A stretch of 64,000 nucleotides of DNA, taken from positions 1,360,001 to 1,424,000 of the forward strand of contig JAJEKV010000206.1 in NCBI GenBank assembly GCA_021234155.1, given 5' to 3'. This document shows positions 9,278-21,040 of the stretch, one piece after another. Source of the stretch: Isoetes taiwanensis. Lineage: Eukaryota > Streptophyta > Lycopodiopsida > Isoetales > Isoetaceae. The notes under the pieces were generated by a model. The model worked only from the letters and a program-made list of their open reading frames with translations, did no database searches and was not told the origin of the DNA. Made by a program: the position numbers and the translations under genes. Positions within the stretch are counted from its first letter, which is position 1; each line of letters opens with the position of its first letter.

Positions 9278-10571
9278 TTAATCTCTTTTTCCTCTGAATT
9301 CTCTTATAACTGCCATCGATCTTGGTCCAGACAAATTTCTTGTCTTTAGAAATGATATTAAATTAGAAGGTCCACCAGATTCTTTGTTGAATTTAGAAGA
9401 GACCTGGTCAACGACTGTGCCATTTGAGTTTTGATTCAAATCTTGACTGTTGACTTCTTGACAAGATTTGTGGTCCACCTGTATGACCTGATTGGCCTGC
9501 TAATTGACTTGACAATTGTCAAACAGATTAACAGGTTGACTTTCCATCTGCACAGAAATATCCAATTTTTCCTTGCAATTTTCATACCAAAAGTGCCTGA
9601 CGTACAAGTTTAGCAGTGAGGTGGCAATCCAAACCATCTTAAGAACAGATTGGCTCTTTGTCCAAAGACATCCAGAAAGGGAAATTGCAAGGGGATTTCT
9701 TTGGAAATATCAAGTTGAATGAAGGAGCATGGAGGTCTGTAAGGAGAGTATTCCGTACAAATATAAGATCCAATTGAGTCAAAGAGAATGTTCAGACAAT
9801 CCTCATTCCAATAAATGGGATTAAGGCCATGGAAAGTTGTAGAGGCTACACAGAGCTTGTCTAAGTTAGCAATTTCAAATTTAGGGTCCCATTTGAGAAC
9901 GGAAAGCTGAAAAGTTTCAAAGGTCAAGGGACCATGATTGAGAAAGAAATTAGCAATTCTCTTGCTACCACATTCAATCATTATGTAAGATGATTGGAGC
10001 CAATAGACAGCATTAATCAAAATGCCTTTATGAAGATTCAGGCAGAAGGACCATAGTTTGTCCAATTTGATCCCATGTTTATTTACCTTCACAATTACAG
10101 CAGAATCTTGAAAAGAATTTAACTTTCTATGCACAGAGGAGAGATCCAAGGAAATACCATTAAAGATATCGAGCTCGAGCTTTTTGACACTAAAAGAAGG
10201 TTTAAAAGGTCGAATATTTCTGAGGGTCTTGTTGAAGGAGTCATCTGAATGCTTCTGATGGGTCGATCTCCTCTCACCATAAGGCAGTGACACATTAGCA
10301 ACGGGGTCCATAACAGGCAATTGACCTCTGAAATCGGGATCTTTGGAAAGATTATCCCAGCAACGAACTTTGAACGACAGAATGACAGAAAGTCCATTGA
10401 AGACTGTCCATTCAAAAAGTTAGCAAAATTGCCAAAGAAATTGAATTTTTTTGGGTTTTCATGAAAGGATCTTAAGTACTGAAGGAGCTTGGGACGATCA
10501 AAAGGCACAAAATCAGCAAAATCATGAAGAATGGAAAGAAATTTAGGGTAATCTTTGCTTTTAAATTCCAT
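9278..10571 (-). pseudogene. LINE ORF1 remnant (DUF4283-like + CCHC)
   Basis: The minus-strand frame begins MEFKSKDYPKFLSILHDFAD, shifts near 10318, and continues for more than 200 residues with the DUF4283 pattern of plant LINE ORF1: SYIMIECGSKRIANFFLNHG, FQLSVLKWDPKFE, then FHGLNPIYWNEDCLNILFDS. At about 9615 a CCHC zinc knuckle is readable across a stop and a one-base shift (PPHC*TCTSG...WYENCKEK). A Ser/Asn-rich tail (VDHKSCQEVNSQDLNQNSNG) extends to 9278. DUF4283/zf-CCHC ORF1 proteins bind the LINE RNA. No endonuclease or RT follows, so only the ORF1 part survives here. Confidence 0.6.
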
Positions 10572-11800
10572 TACAAAAGGGGCAGGGAAAAACTACAAAA
10601 GCACGAGGAAAATGGGCGTGACGCAGGAGGGAAAATAAAAAAATAGAGCAAGGAGCAGGGAAAAGAACCTACCTATGATTAAGAAGATGGAAAGCCAGAT
10701 CACAGCCAAATTGCACAAAATCAAGACACCATAAGCAAAAATCATTGCTCGGATACATAACCACGATTTTTATGTCGATCCAGTCGCAATGCATATTGAA
10801 AATGCCCGATGCTGCAATTTCTTTGTTCCCAATGAATTCCTGGAGCCAAGATTCAATAATTTCAACTTCAAATTCGGCAAGAAGGAGTATCCTGGAAGGA
10901 ATAGATCTTTACGGAAATGCTGGTTGAAAATTAGAGAACAAGTCTAAGGTGTTCCTTTCAAAAACCCACAAGTCAGTCTTGAATTATGCTTGATAATTGT
11001 GAAGATTCTGGTATCCATATGTAGACCTTGATGAGAGGAAACATGTGGAATGCAAGCCCCTACAAGGCTGGCAGGCTTAATCGACCAATTCAACTCAGAA
11101 CCTTTCTGGATCAACAGAACAAATCAAGAAGTGGGTTTGAATCGAATAAGACAAAGAAATCAAGAAGGATGGCGCTCGAGGCTAACATGTCCATCGTCTA
11201 TTACCTCCAAGTAGAGATTCATGTTCAACAATTTCTTAATGGTTTTCATAGGTATATAATGTTTTTTATGTAACTTGTATTGGAATTATCAAAGTTTCTG
11301 CATGCAAACATCATGCCATCATCTTTTAGGATTATTTTGGCACAAAAAAGAAAGAAGGACAAAATTGACAAAGGATATGGCCACATGAAGATGTCAACAA
11401 GAACTACTTGATATCGACATGAGTGTTAAAATTTAGATAGAGTTGCATGAAGATGTCAATTGCAGTGGACCTCCTTCACCGTTCTTCTTCCTGCTAAGAA
11501 CTCATATTGCCAAGTGTCCTCAGATTTACCACGTATTGAGATCCAAAGGATTCATGTTGATATGAACTCGTTCAACTGAGTAGAGAGCCGATGGAACAAA
11601 TCGACATCAACATGAATATCTTCATGCCAGAAAATTGCATGTGATCCCTTTGTTTTGGATTTTTGACATCTACCTGTAGATGTCGGCACGTACGACCCCG
11701 CCCAAAACATTTCAACACTGTTGGATCCCGTGTATCTAATAACAATTCTATTCTGGGGAGTCTTAAGCCGAGCCCCTCTACTTTATTTCTAGTTTCACGC
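10572..11800. other. Unassigned interval between duplicates
   Basis: Several short open frames on both strands (for example 11028-11273) without recognisable motifs. Words such as ATATCGACATGAGTG and AAATCGACATCAACATGAAT suggest degenerate repeats at 11400-11630. No gene can be supported. Confidence 0.35.
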
Positions 11801-12212
11801 TTTAGGTGGAGTTCCTGGTTGACATAATGCAAAACTCCATATTTTTCAAGCATGATATCGTTAATGTGGCAAAAAAATTGTGATTAATATGGTCAGAGCA
11901 AGATCAACCACTGGTTAATCTGACCATCTGATACTTGCCAGGTGGTTAATCAAGCCAAAAAAGTAGTCAAAAGACCAGGCTTCGAACTGTGCGGTAGTGG
12001 CAGAAATTTTGATCAATTGGTTCTTTCTGCTCCATGGGCAGCTTGATCCGCTTTAAAAAGCATGCAATCTCTTTATCTGCCCCTTTATGCTAGATTTATG
12101 AAGAGAGAAATATTTGAGGCAAAATAGAGCTAGATTGATCAAAAAAAATCCCAAAACACACTTGGTTTTTGGGTCTTAAACCCTGATGTTGTTCATGGCT
12201 GATACATGATGG

Positions 12213-12468
12213 CTATAGTAACCACATTCCACTTGAAACATATGGTTTTCTGACATAATGCAGCATAGCATTAATTCCATCCCATCCCATTAGGTGTACC
12301 GGGCCTGTCCAAATCTCATCTTGCTTGCTTTTCTCGATAGAAGGCAACTCTTTGATACCTTGTTTATGATTCAAAGGTTTTTTGATCCCATGTATTGCCA
12401 CAACTCTGAATTGGAAGATATATTTTTTTATTGGTATAACCGAATGTCATTGATCCGCCAAACATTCT
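12213..12468 (-). pseudogene. Unidentified conserved peptide, copy B
   Basis: Counterpart of the peptide in copy A: HGIKKPLNHKQGIKELPSIE, then HLMGWDGINAMLHYVRKPYV. Differences from copy A are mostly conservative, but the upstream part has an in-frame stop. Family unknown. Confidence 0.3.
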
Positions 12469-12753
12469 AGCTTATTGCCTCGTACTCTTTGTGTGCTCTA
12501 TAGTATATAATGTGTACTTTGTTGCAAAATTCATGTGAATATTGTTGTTTCTGGTGCCCAATAATTTAGATCATTTTCTTATTGGTTTTGAAGTAATCAA
12601 GATGGTATATGTACCAGTTCTTCCCTATTTTGATATATAGTAAGCGAGCACTTGTTAAGTATTATTCTAGCCTAAGGATATAGCAGCAGCCATTGCGCAT
12701 TGTGACTATGATGGTGTTTATGCAAATGAATGACATCCAATTTTGTCTTAACT

Positions 12754-13264
12754 CAGACGCAGACTCATTGCCTCCATTCGCACAGGGGCACATCATCTTC
12801 GAATTGAGACAGGCAGATGGATTGGTGAGCCACGTCAGGACAGGCTCTGTCAATGCTGCCAAATGGGAGTCATTGAGGATGAATCTCATACCCTTCAAAG
12901 TTGCCCCAAGATATGATCAAATCCAGACGCCGCTATCTTGCCGAGTTGGTCGCCCGCCGGCCGCTACATGTGACATTGAGCACGGCATCCGTACGGATGC
13001 TAGGATCATACCTTCAGGAGGTCATGGACATGCGAGATCAGCTATGTCCTCGGGCACGCACGTGACATGTACATACACATTTATTTCATGATGATGTATA
13101 CTTGTACAGTTTGACAACATTCTTATTACTGCCACGGTTTTTCCCTCGAAAACCCTTCGGGGCGGGGGTTTTTTAACCCGGACAGTAATAAGTTTGCTGC
13201 GCTCCTTCTGGGTCCCATAGGCCGATTGGTCTCAGTGGACGATAAAAAAACTATTCTATTCTAT
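12754..13264 (+). mobile_element. 5'-truncated LINE with 8-bp TSD
   Basis: Homologous to the 3' end of the LINE at 39.1-39.68 kb (compare CAGATGGATTGGTGAGCCAC with AGATGGATTGGGGAGGCACG, and the shared stem-loop and GGTCCCATAGGCC...GTGGACGATAAAA terminus). It ends in a CTATT-type tail. TCTTAACT flanks it at 12746-12753 and 13265-13272, and copy A shows the uninterrupted site. This is a clean target-primed insertion. Confidence 0.85.
13124..13191 (+). other. LINE 3'UTR stem-loop
   Basis: Arms TTATTACTG (13124-13132) and CAGTAATAA (13183-13191) pair perfectly, with an inner GGTTTTTCC.../...TTAACCCGG stem. The same structure occurs at 13981-14043 (other strand) and 39511-39589. It probably serves recognition by the LINE reverse transcriptase; that role is inferred. 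Confidence 0.6.
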
Positions 13265-13539
13265 TCTTAACTGCATATAATTGTGTAGATGTAATTGACG
13301 AAGGCAATCAAAAAATAATGCCAGAAATTCATGGTATAAAGCACTTCTTTCATGTTACTTGCATGGTGGATATCTTGGATCAGACGGTATGCTTTAAAGA
13401 AGCAAGACGTAGTAACCTAGGAAAAAGATTATCACATCATTATATGATATACTTAATACTGAAAATGCAATTTTACCCTTAAATGCTTTTAGTGCATGCA
13501 TTAGGAGGAAATAAAACTGGAACCAGAGTGTTGATATTA

Positions 13540-13807
13540 GAATTAGAATTAGAATTAGAATTAGAATTAGAATTAGAATTAGAATTAGAATTAGAATTAG
13601 AATTAGAATTAGAATTAGAATTAGAATTAGAATTAGAATTAGAATTAGAATTAGAATTAGAATTAGAATTAGAATTAGAACTAGAACTAGAACTAGAATT
13701 AGAATTATAATTAGAATTAGAATTAGAATTATTAGAATTAGAATTAGAATTAGAATTAGAATTAGAATTAGAATTAGAATTAGAATTAGAATTAGAATTA
13801 GAGTTAG
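13540..13807. repeat. (AGAATT)n microsatellite expansion
   Basis: Roughly 40-45 hexamer copies with two interruptions (AGAACT runs near 13680 and an ATTATT near 13730). Only about four copies occur at the equivalent place in duplicate A. The long open frames across it (Leu-Glu or Leu-Ile dipeptides) are by-products of the repeat. Confidence 0.9.
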
Positions 13808-13980
13808 AATTATTGTCCCTAGTGCCCTAAGGCCCCTGGACTGATGTAGCATGGGCGAGCTCCCTCAGATAGGTGCTACTAGCGCATCATATTCACAATT
13901 ATTGTGCATAGTCTTAGTGCCCAATAGTGGTGCCCAGCGGCAACAAAGTCGCACTGACCTGGACTACATTAGTGACGCCG

Positions 13981-14043
13981 ATTACTATCCGGGTTAAAAA
14001 AACCCTGTCCCGAGGGTTTTCGAGGAAAAACCTTAATAGTAAT
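13981..14043 (-). other. Inverted LINE-type stem-loop
   Basis: On the minus strand this matches the 3'UTR stem-loop of the LINE at 13124-13191: outer arms ATTACTAT/ATAGTAAT, inner GGTTTTTCCTCGAAAACCC...TTTAACCCGG. Compared with the first copy the last stem pairs have changed on both sides. The rest of a LINE is not visible around it. Confidence 0.5.
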
Positions 14044-14078
14044 GGGCTCACTAATGCCCAATATTATTATCAGATCCT

Positions 14079-14252
14079 TTTTCCATCATTCTAATTTTTG
14101 GATTTTTCCCGTTGCCACATCCTTTTTCCATCTTGTGGATTTTGGATTTCCCGCTGCCATTCATCCTTTTTCCATCATTCTGGATTTTTTCCGTTGCTAC
14201 TCATCCTTTTCCCATCACATGGATTTTGAAATTCTCCCGCTGCCACTCATCC
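14079..14252. repeat. Short tandem repeat, about 45-50 bp unit
   Basis: Three to four imperfect units of CATCCTTTTTCCATC, TGGATTTT and CCGTTGCCAC. Open frames across it (FPLPFILFPSFWIF) are repeat-derived. Confidence 0.7.
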
Positions 14253-14839
14253 TTTTATATATCACAAGTGTATATTTCTATCCTACTGTGTAATGTTCTG
14301 GCCCCTCCATCTATATCAAAGCAGTAATTGGAATCAATGCAGATCCCTTGAGTTTAAAATGGCTGCCATATCCCCAGATGCCGCTTTTTACAAGCACAGA
14401 TCAACACTAAATAGCATCAAATGTATTTCAAGATACTTGACTGTGCTACCAAATATCTCTGAAACTAAATTGAATCCTGCATTTTTGGATAGACGACGTT
14501 GAATCCTCCTGAATAATCCTCTATAGTCAATGCAATCATCATGCCACAGTGAGTGCAACACGCTGCAGTGGCAGCATCTGCTGTTCTTCCAAAATCTGCC
14601 ATAGCTATCATGTTTTTCCCCTTCTTTGTTGTTGCTTTGAAGAGCTTTCTACAGAAAGCCTAAGATCGTTGCAGAAGCCGATGAATGCCTTTGCGGATTT
14701 TCATACTAACTGTCTAAATGTCCAATCCATCCACAGCACAGATGAGCACTATCGTTAGGCTGCAAAAACCCTAAACTAAACTGGTTAGAATTGATTAGAG
14801 CTCCATTCCGGAGCTATGAATATTACTCGCAACATAACA
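14253..14839. other. No gene recognised
   Basis: No conserved frames, RNA gene or element ends seen between the short tandem repeat and the LINE remnant. Confidence 0.4.
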
Positions 14840-15560
14840 TCAAGCATTCAGAGGTCCATATTTAAAACCCATCATGAAATATTCTAAATACACTATGTTA
14901 GCACAATCTACCAGCTTCAAACATAGCAATCTCTGATAAGTTAAAGTCTCGTTTACGTACTCCAGCATAGGAGACAAATGATAAGAATTAATTTGAAGAT
15001 ACTGAATCCAAATACGATCTCTCACTTTTCCCTGAGGGAGGAAGAATCATAAGCCATCGGTATCTTAGCCCGAGCTACAGCAATGATTCTACGAATAGGC
15101 GAATAAAAGCCTTGGAAAATGTGCAGCCTACGATGCTCCCAAATTGACCATAGTAACCAATCAGACCCGAGATGGAATGCCTTTCGTTTATCTGGGCCCC
15201 TTCCACCTAGATAGGATGCTAGAAGAATAGATTGGCAATCCATTGAATTATTAAATAATGCTTGAATCCAAGACCATGCTGATTGAACTTCTAGATAAGA
15301 AAAGAGATAATATTCAAGTGTTTCACATCTGAAAGGCAAAGCAGGCATACTGCATAGTTGCAAGGATCACCGTGATGCTGCAAGGCATTTACACGCGAAC
15401 ACCTATATAAAACTTACCACCGAAGTACAAACTTTAGGATGGAGCAACTTATCCCAAAGCCAGCGCCATGTGCAAGCCCGCATGGGTTTTGGGATCTATA
15501 ATTGTCATCTATTTGGCAATGGGAGGGGATATGGAGCAAAGAGCAAACGGTATATAGAGC
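14840..15560 (-). pseudogene. LINE zf-RVT C-terminal remnant
   Basis: Minus-strand frames carry the LINE ORF2 tail: a W-rich/HPK segment near 15440 (LLHPKVCTS), then CSMPALPFRCETLEYYLFSY, SAWSWIQALFN, SDWLLWSIWEHRRLHIFQG and RIIAVARAKI. This is the zf-RVT region with Cys-x2-Cys...ET..H and W...W pattern; several Cys are lost and the frame is broken. RT and endonuclease are absent. The orientation is opposite to the LINEs at 12.75 and 19.2 kb. Confidence 0.6.
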
Positions 15561-15954
15561 GGACAAAGAACTTGCCTTTGTGAATATCCTCATGACAACC
15601 CCCATGGCACCCTTTCCATGACACCGACTTCTACTATGAGAGGCAAGTTCTTTCCCACCTTCTCCCATACATTTACATCCCAACGTGAGAGTAAGCATTT
15701 TGCTCGAAACGCGGTCGTCATTCATTATGGAAAACCTGAAAAAACATGCTAATAAACAACCTGCAGCCTATTTAGCATGATAACCATCTGTAGCATGTTT
15801 ATCATATCTCTCTCTGTAGCTTAGGTCTAATAATTTACCTCAGATCAACTGTGAGGATAAAAAATCGTCGAGGAACTGGCGGTTTGTTACGACCATGAGA
15901 TCTATTCAATAGAATGTTTCCCTTATTTAAATCAAGAACATTTCTTTCAAGGAC

Positions 15955-16440
15955 TAACTCGGACATGCAAATTATTCCATCCATACATACCAAGATATTT
16001 CCCAAACTAAATTAAGTTTGGGTACATGATATTGAAATATTCCAAGTTGTATAGTTCCGATGTCGTAGACGACATTGTTTAAATGTGATGCATACAAGTG
16101 CAAGTTGCGAATTATTCCACCCATACATACCACAATATTTTCCAAACTAAGTTAGGCTTGCAGACATGGAAGTGAAATGGTGCAAGTTGCATAGTTTCTA
16201 TATCTTAGGCCACATTACTTAAACGTGGTGCATACAAGTACAAGTTGTATAGTTGTTGCTATTGATACCACAAGTTGTGTGCTTATGATTTTTAGTTGGA
16301 ATTAGCCAAATGTGGTTCATACACGCCTCTACTATATGATTTTGATGAGAATGACATCATGTCTTGACTTCAAACTATGAAAACGATGTAAATACTTGAT
16401 GTCACCTATGATGTTTGGGAGCTTCCAAGAACCAAAATGA
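15955..16440. repeat. Dispersed repeat R1, copy 1
   Basis: Contains two tandem sub-units of about 145 bp (each CATGCAAATTATTCCAYCCA ... CAAGTTGTATAGTT) followed by a unique part ending GGGAGCTTCCAAGAACC. The unique part and one sub-unit recur at 32335-32705. No coding potential. Confidence 0.7.
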
Positions 16441-16666
16441 AAGGTGGGCTGATGTCATCTTGGCACCACCCAATAATTCAAAATGGAAATAGGGCCGCGA
16501 TTCTATTTGATCGGTTGCAACAAAATGGAGATTGAATTTTAGCTCCCCACATACTATTTTGTAGGGGAAGCGAAGCATGGACTCTGTTTTCGCAATAGTA
16601 GCTGACCTTCTCCCAGCTGCCATACGGGGCCCTGCCGCTAAAGGGAGCCCTGACGTGGTAGGTGGT
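16441..16666. other. Unassigned; AAAATGGAAATAGGG block
   Basis: Holds one copy of the AAAATGGAAATAGGG word (16479) that also forms an inverted pair at 31.36/31.98 kb. No gene. Confidence 0.3.
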
Positions 16667-16960
16667 TTAAGGTCCATACTAGACTAATCTTGTAAGACTA
16701 GCTAGTTTATCCCACTACTTTGTGGCAGCCAAAGTGGAGGACACGTATAGGCTTTTAAGTTCTACCACATCGGAGATCATCATCGTATACCCCCAATAAC
16801 CAACTCCCAAAGATAAACATACATTGACAAGGTTTAAACCCATGACCAAATGCACATTTATTTTGGCATTATTAGGCATATACCAACTCACCACACATCC
16901 GTTGGGCAAAACTTTTGCCTTACATGCACTTTGTAGGCAGGATTAGGAAGTCTAGGTCCT
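16667..16960 (-). repeat. SINE-like repeat, copy 1
   Basis: On the minus strand it has a tRNA-type A-box-like TGGTGAGTTGG (16883-16893) and a B-box-like GGTTTAAACC (16831-16840) about 42 bp apart, the layout of an internal Pol III promoter. It is about 95 percent identical by eye to 17042-17362. The two copies lie in direct tandem with an 80-bp spacer. Confidence 0.4.
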
Positions 16961-17041
16961 AGGGGCAACTCTACAGGCATGGCTTTTTAGCCTCACCATC
17001 CTAGTGCCACCTACCATAGTCCCATTGTCTTTTTATTACTT

Positions 17042-17362
17042 TGTTTAAGGTCCATACTAGACTAATCTTGTACAGACTAGCTAGTTTATCCCACTACCTT
17101 GTGGCAGCCAAAGTGGAGGACACGTACATGCTTTTAAGTTCTACCACATCGGGGATCATCATCGTATACCCCCAATAACCAATCCCAAAGATAAACATAC
17201 ATTGGCAAGGTTTGAACCCATGATCAAATGCACATTTATTTTGGCATTATTAGGCATATACCAACTCACCACACATCCGTTGGGCAAAACTTTTGCCTTA
17301 CATGCACACTTTTTGTAGGCAGGATTTAATCCCGCCTTAGGAAGTCTAGGTCCTAGACTTCC
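17042..17362 (-). repeat. SINE-like repeat, copy 2
   Basis: Same layout: A-box-like TGGTGAGTTGG at 17261-17271, B-box-like GGTTCAAACC at 17209-17218. It carries an extra TTAATCCCGCC block near 17330 that copy 1 lost. I see no clear TSD, so a tandem duplication is as likely as two insertions. Confidence 0.4.
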
Positions 17363-18269
17363 TAATAAAAGCCTACTAATAAAGGATTTTGGTTTGAATT
17401 GCCTTATCCGTTTTCGTTGCGCCACGTATCCCATCTATCCAATCATGGAATGGAATTTGGAATGTCCATTCCACTCACTTGGTAAACAGAACTTGGCAGT
17501 AGGTAAACAACCCGTGATTGTTGCCCGAGCTCTGAACCTTTTTTGCAGCAGATGTTCCCAAGTTAATAAGATTTCTTTTGCAGGTGATGTTTTTTCGAAG
17601 CAAAAACTTTCCAAATTTTTTTAGATTTTCAGGGTACTTCAATTTTTTTTGCAGCTGAAGTTCAACGAAAAGGATATGGCGATGGAGCTGCAGATGAAGA
17701 TGGGAAGAAAATTGAACTTCTTTATATGGCGATAACGAGCCAAGAACAAAGCAATGTTTTGCTTTTTACTGTTGCATTCTTGCCAAAATCAACAATATCT
17801 TATCAAGAACGTCAAGGCAAGTGGGTCTGCCTTCCGACAGTTTTTGCATCCATTCTAATCAAGAATAGCAAATCACTATGCAAAACCTGTAGAATCAGGT
17901 TAACATCTTGCCTTGACGTCATGGAACAGGAAGGGGTCAGGCATTCTTGCCAGCCCCTTAACGAGAATCCGGCCGCCAATCAACGGCCTCTCAAGACGCA
18001 TCGGATTTCGCAGGTCGGGTCGGCAAGAATGCCCTCCCCCTTTCCGTTCCACAACCAATCACAACCAAGAACAGGGTAGCAAAAATCAAGAATTGGGCCG
18101 GCTCCCGAACTTCTATTTTATGGGGGAACAAAAGTCGATCCCCCATTCTGCCACATCAGAAGACCCGTTCTGGCTGTTGCCAAGTCACAGAGCGCCTGCT
18201 ATGGCAGGATAGCGTTCCTCACTTCTGTTCCCATATACAAAAATATAGGTATCCTATCTGGAATTATTT
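17363..18269. other. No gene recognised
   Basis: Short open frames on the plus strand (17726-18079, 17913-18212) overlap and share no motif with known families. No element ends found. Confidence 0.35.
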
Positions 18270-18420
18270 ATTTAAACGTGGGCATGACTTACATGAGATG
18301 TTCATTTGGCCACTTCCGTAATATGTTGACCTTAAAATGCCAATATATTTCATTGTAGGTTTTTGACTAATTTGGAATCAAACCACCAAGCCACTATACA
18401 TATTGCACTTGTTGTATACG
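18270..18420. repeat. Dispersed repeat R2, copy 1
   Basis: GTGGGCATGACTTACATGAG ... GCCACTATACATATTGCACT recurs at 39688-39875, where an extra segment of about 35 bp is present. No coding content. Confidence 0.65.
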
Positions 18421-18536
18421 AGAACGTCCAGTTATATGACATTCCCAGCCACGCCTTCGCATGTTACGTGGCATTCCCACGTAGAAGCCACACAAATGTT
18501 GTTAGATATAGGTGTGGCTTCCATGTGGGAATTTCA

Positions 18537-19075
18537 CATAACTGGACATTTCTATTACGTAGAAACAACCTCATAAAAAATTTCGTAACGCCTTTTTTTC
18601 TTTGTTTTTCTGCAATGGCCAACTGATTGCTTAGAGGCGCTCTTTTAGGGGGGTTTTCTTTATGCGCCAAATCAAAAATTGATTGCTTGGAGGCGTTCTT
18701 TTTGGGCTTTTTTTTTTATGCTCCAAATCAAAAATTTCAGGGCATTTTTTTTTTGATGCTCCAAATCAAAAACTAAAGCACTGGACATTTCTTTTACGTA
18801 GAAACAACCTCATAAAAAATTTCATAACGCCTTTTTTTCTTTGTTTTTCTGCAATGGCCAATTGATTGCTTGGAGCCGCTCTTTTAGGGCATTTTTTTTT
18901 TTATGCTCCAAATAAAAAATTGATTGCTTGAAGGTAAAAAATTGCAGGGCATTTTGTTTTTGATGCTCCAAATCAAAAATTCCAAAATTGCAGGGCATTT
19001 TGTTTTTGATGCTCCAAATCAAAAATTCCAGGGCATTTTGTTTTGATGCTCCAAATAAAAAACTAACGCACTTTT
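18537..19075. repeat. Nested local repeats
   Basis: A block of about 115 bp (ACTGGACATTTCTWTTACGT ... TTTTTCTGCAATGGCCAA) occurs at 18541 and 18781. A 40-50 bp unit, GGGCATTTT(G)TTTTTGATGCTCCAAATCAAAAAT, occurs at least five times between 18735 and 19065. Confidence 0.75.
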
Positions 19076-19183
19076 TCCCAGAGTACGTCGGTTTAGATAC
19101 CAAGCTCTTGTTCCCAAGCTACAGAGCAAAAGCTCTAATAGCCCAGCCTCCAACTCCTTCCCACTCCAAAAGAGATTAGACAG

Positions 19184-21040
19184 GTCAGACAGGCAGGGGG
19201 ATCGGCAGGCCTGGTGAATGGCAAGATGAAGGTATTTGTGCCTCCACGCCAACAAAATGGCGTAAGCGGCCACTGGGGACCAAGCACTTCTGGATCCCCC
19301 ACCTCCAGAATGGCAGATCACACACAGCAGCCAGGACCAAGTACCCCGGCACCACCCACAGCAGCAGAGCTGGACATGAGAGCCTCGACACCTGCCAATG
19401 TCCCAACTTCTGCAGCCTCCATAGGGATTGGGATAGGGCAGTCACCACAGACAGCATAGGGAGAGTGCCTTCGAATTGTATTGTGAAACTGTAGGGGATT
19501 TCCCTGGAAGCACGACGAGCATTGCTGAAATTGCTACTGTGCATGGACATCATCTTCTTGCAAGAGACATGGGAATATAGTGGTCATCTCATACCTGGGA
19601 CATCCTGTGGTACCATCATTTCTCATCGCCAATGAGCCATGGCAAGCGAGGAAGGGTCGCGTGGCTACTTCAAAGATGCTATAGCATCCACTGGACTTCG
19701 CTCCACAAGGCTGATAGACTCAACCGCCACCTGTGGATACGAAAGTGCCGCAGCCTCACCATCGCCTAATCGCTTATTGCAGGATGTTATATACCCCATG
19801 AAACTTCTAAGTTCTATGTGCTTCATCGTGCGGATGTAGATGTGCATATGCCCTATAGGGAACCGTATGATGACATGGAGCAAGACGCCAAATAGGGTCA
19901 TGTGTTTTTATTAGGAGATTTCAATGCACGACACGCGAAGCTGGCGATCGGTCACCTTTCGGGGAAAAAGCCGACTCCAACCCACTTTGGCTAGAAAAAC
20001 AGAGGCATCCCAAAGATGCAAGACGCCCCGTGATACTGCCTCCGGGAGCCTTTGAAGAGAGTTGGTCCAGCTATGCCGACCTTTGACATGGTGATCCGCA
20101 ATGGTATGCTCGGATGGCGCGATCGGGGGGCTTCACTTGCGGAAGCGGCGGGGCGATGGTGGAGCGGCGTGGTGGACTATCTCCTAGCTCCAGTGCCAGA
20201 ACTTGATATCATTAGAGATTTCGCGACAGGCACAGGAACAAGAAATGAAGTCAAACTATTATCCACGTTATATCACTTTGGATTGAAGGCACTCAGTGGC
20301 GTGGCCACAGGACAGGTGCCCTCAGGGTTTGGGATACACCTCGAACTATCGGAAGCAAGCAGGATATGAGGTGGCGCTTGAACGTGAGCTACAAGGGATT
20401 GATGCCCTCTATACATTGCATGATAAGTGTGAATGGTTGGTGAAGGTCTTACTCGCAGCACCCGGTGAATGCTTTGCAGCAAGAAAGCCCCCCCCGAAGG
20501 GACACTGCGCAATTCCCTCAAAACCCCTGGTTTGACGCCGAATGTAAGGCTCTAAAGGGTTAGCTACGCACTATCTTAGATCCACAGCTCCGGCGACAGG
20601 CCATTAGGGACTATAAGGCATTCTTGAAATCCAAAAAACATCGCTACATTGCAGAAAATCAACAACGCATGTTTGATCTACTGAAGACTGAGCCAAAATC
20701 CTTTTGGCGTAGAATGCTGTAAGAGGCATCAACCACCTGGCAATGTTACCTCAGACCAGTGGAGACAATGGTTGGAGGAGTTGTATGACCCCCCCAGGAG
20801 CAATCGCTGACGTACCAGATCAGCTAGGAGAAATTCTACAGCTTTCAGAGGAGGACATCCACCAGGGTCTTAGGCATTTTGCTAATGGTAAAGCAAAGGA
20901 CTTGCAGGGACTTCAGGTCGAGCTGTTGAAATGGGGTGGACCAGCTTTGCTCGGGCCTTTGACAGGGATAATCAATCAGGTCATCAGAGAGGGCCTCCCA
21001 CAGGAATGGATGGCTCAGCATTTCATTTGCCCGATGAAGT
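19184..21040 (+). mobile_element. 5' portion of a LINE (ORF1 tail, EN, RT start)
   Basis: A Pro/Ser/Thr-rich stretch (STPAPPTAAELDMRASTPAN, ORF1-like) precedes LRIVLWNCRGFPWK near 19472, the start of an APE-type endonuclease. VFLLGDFNARHAK near 19905 is the endonuclease GDFN motif. Near 20840-21030 RT domain 0/1 is clear: EEDIHQGLRHFANGKAKDLQ, then LLKWGGPALLGPLTGIINQV and GLPQEWMAQHFICP. Frames are broken repeatedly (stops near 19520, 19710, 19890, 20560). Homology stops at FICPM, which is unusual because LINE copies normally lose the 5' end, not the 3' end. The LINE at 37.79-39.68 kb begins almost where this one ends. Confidence 0.65.

Larger units (their letters stand above)
11801..13868. 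repeat. Duplicated segment, copy B (2.07 kb)
   Basis: Same start (TTTAGGTGGAGTTCC) and end (GAGCTCCCTCAG) as copy A, direct orientation, with only scattered substitutions and small indels. The extra length comes from a 511-bp LINE insertion (12754-13264) and an expanded AGAATT microsatellite (about 13540-13807). Confidence 0.8.

Noticed and set aside
13394-13852. Long Leu-Ile and Leu-Glu repeat proteins on both strands
   Set aside because: They are translations of the AGAATT microsatellite and change with repeat length.
7608-13868. LTR retrotransposon with the duplicated segments as LTRs
   Set aside because: No TG...CA ends, no primer-binding site after copy A, no polypurine tract before copy B, and no TSD; the interior encodes a LINE ORF1.
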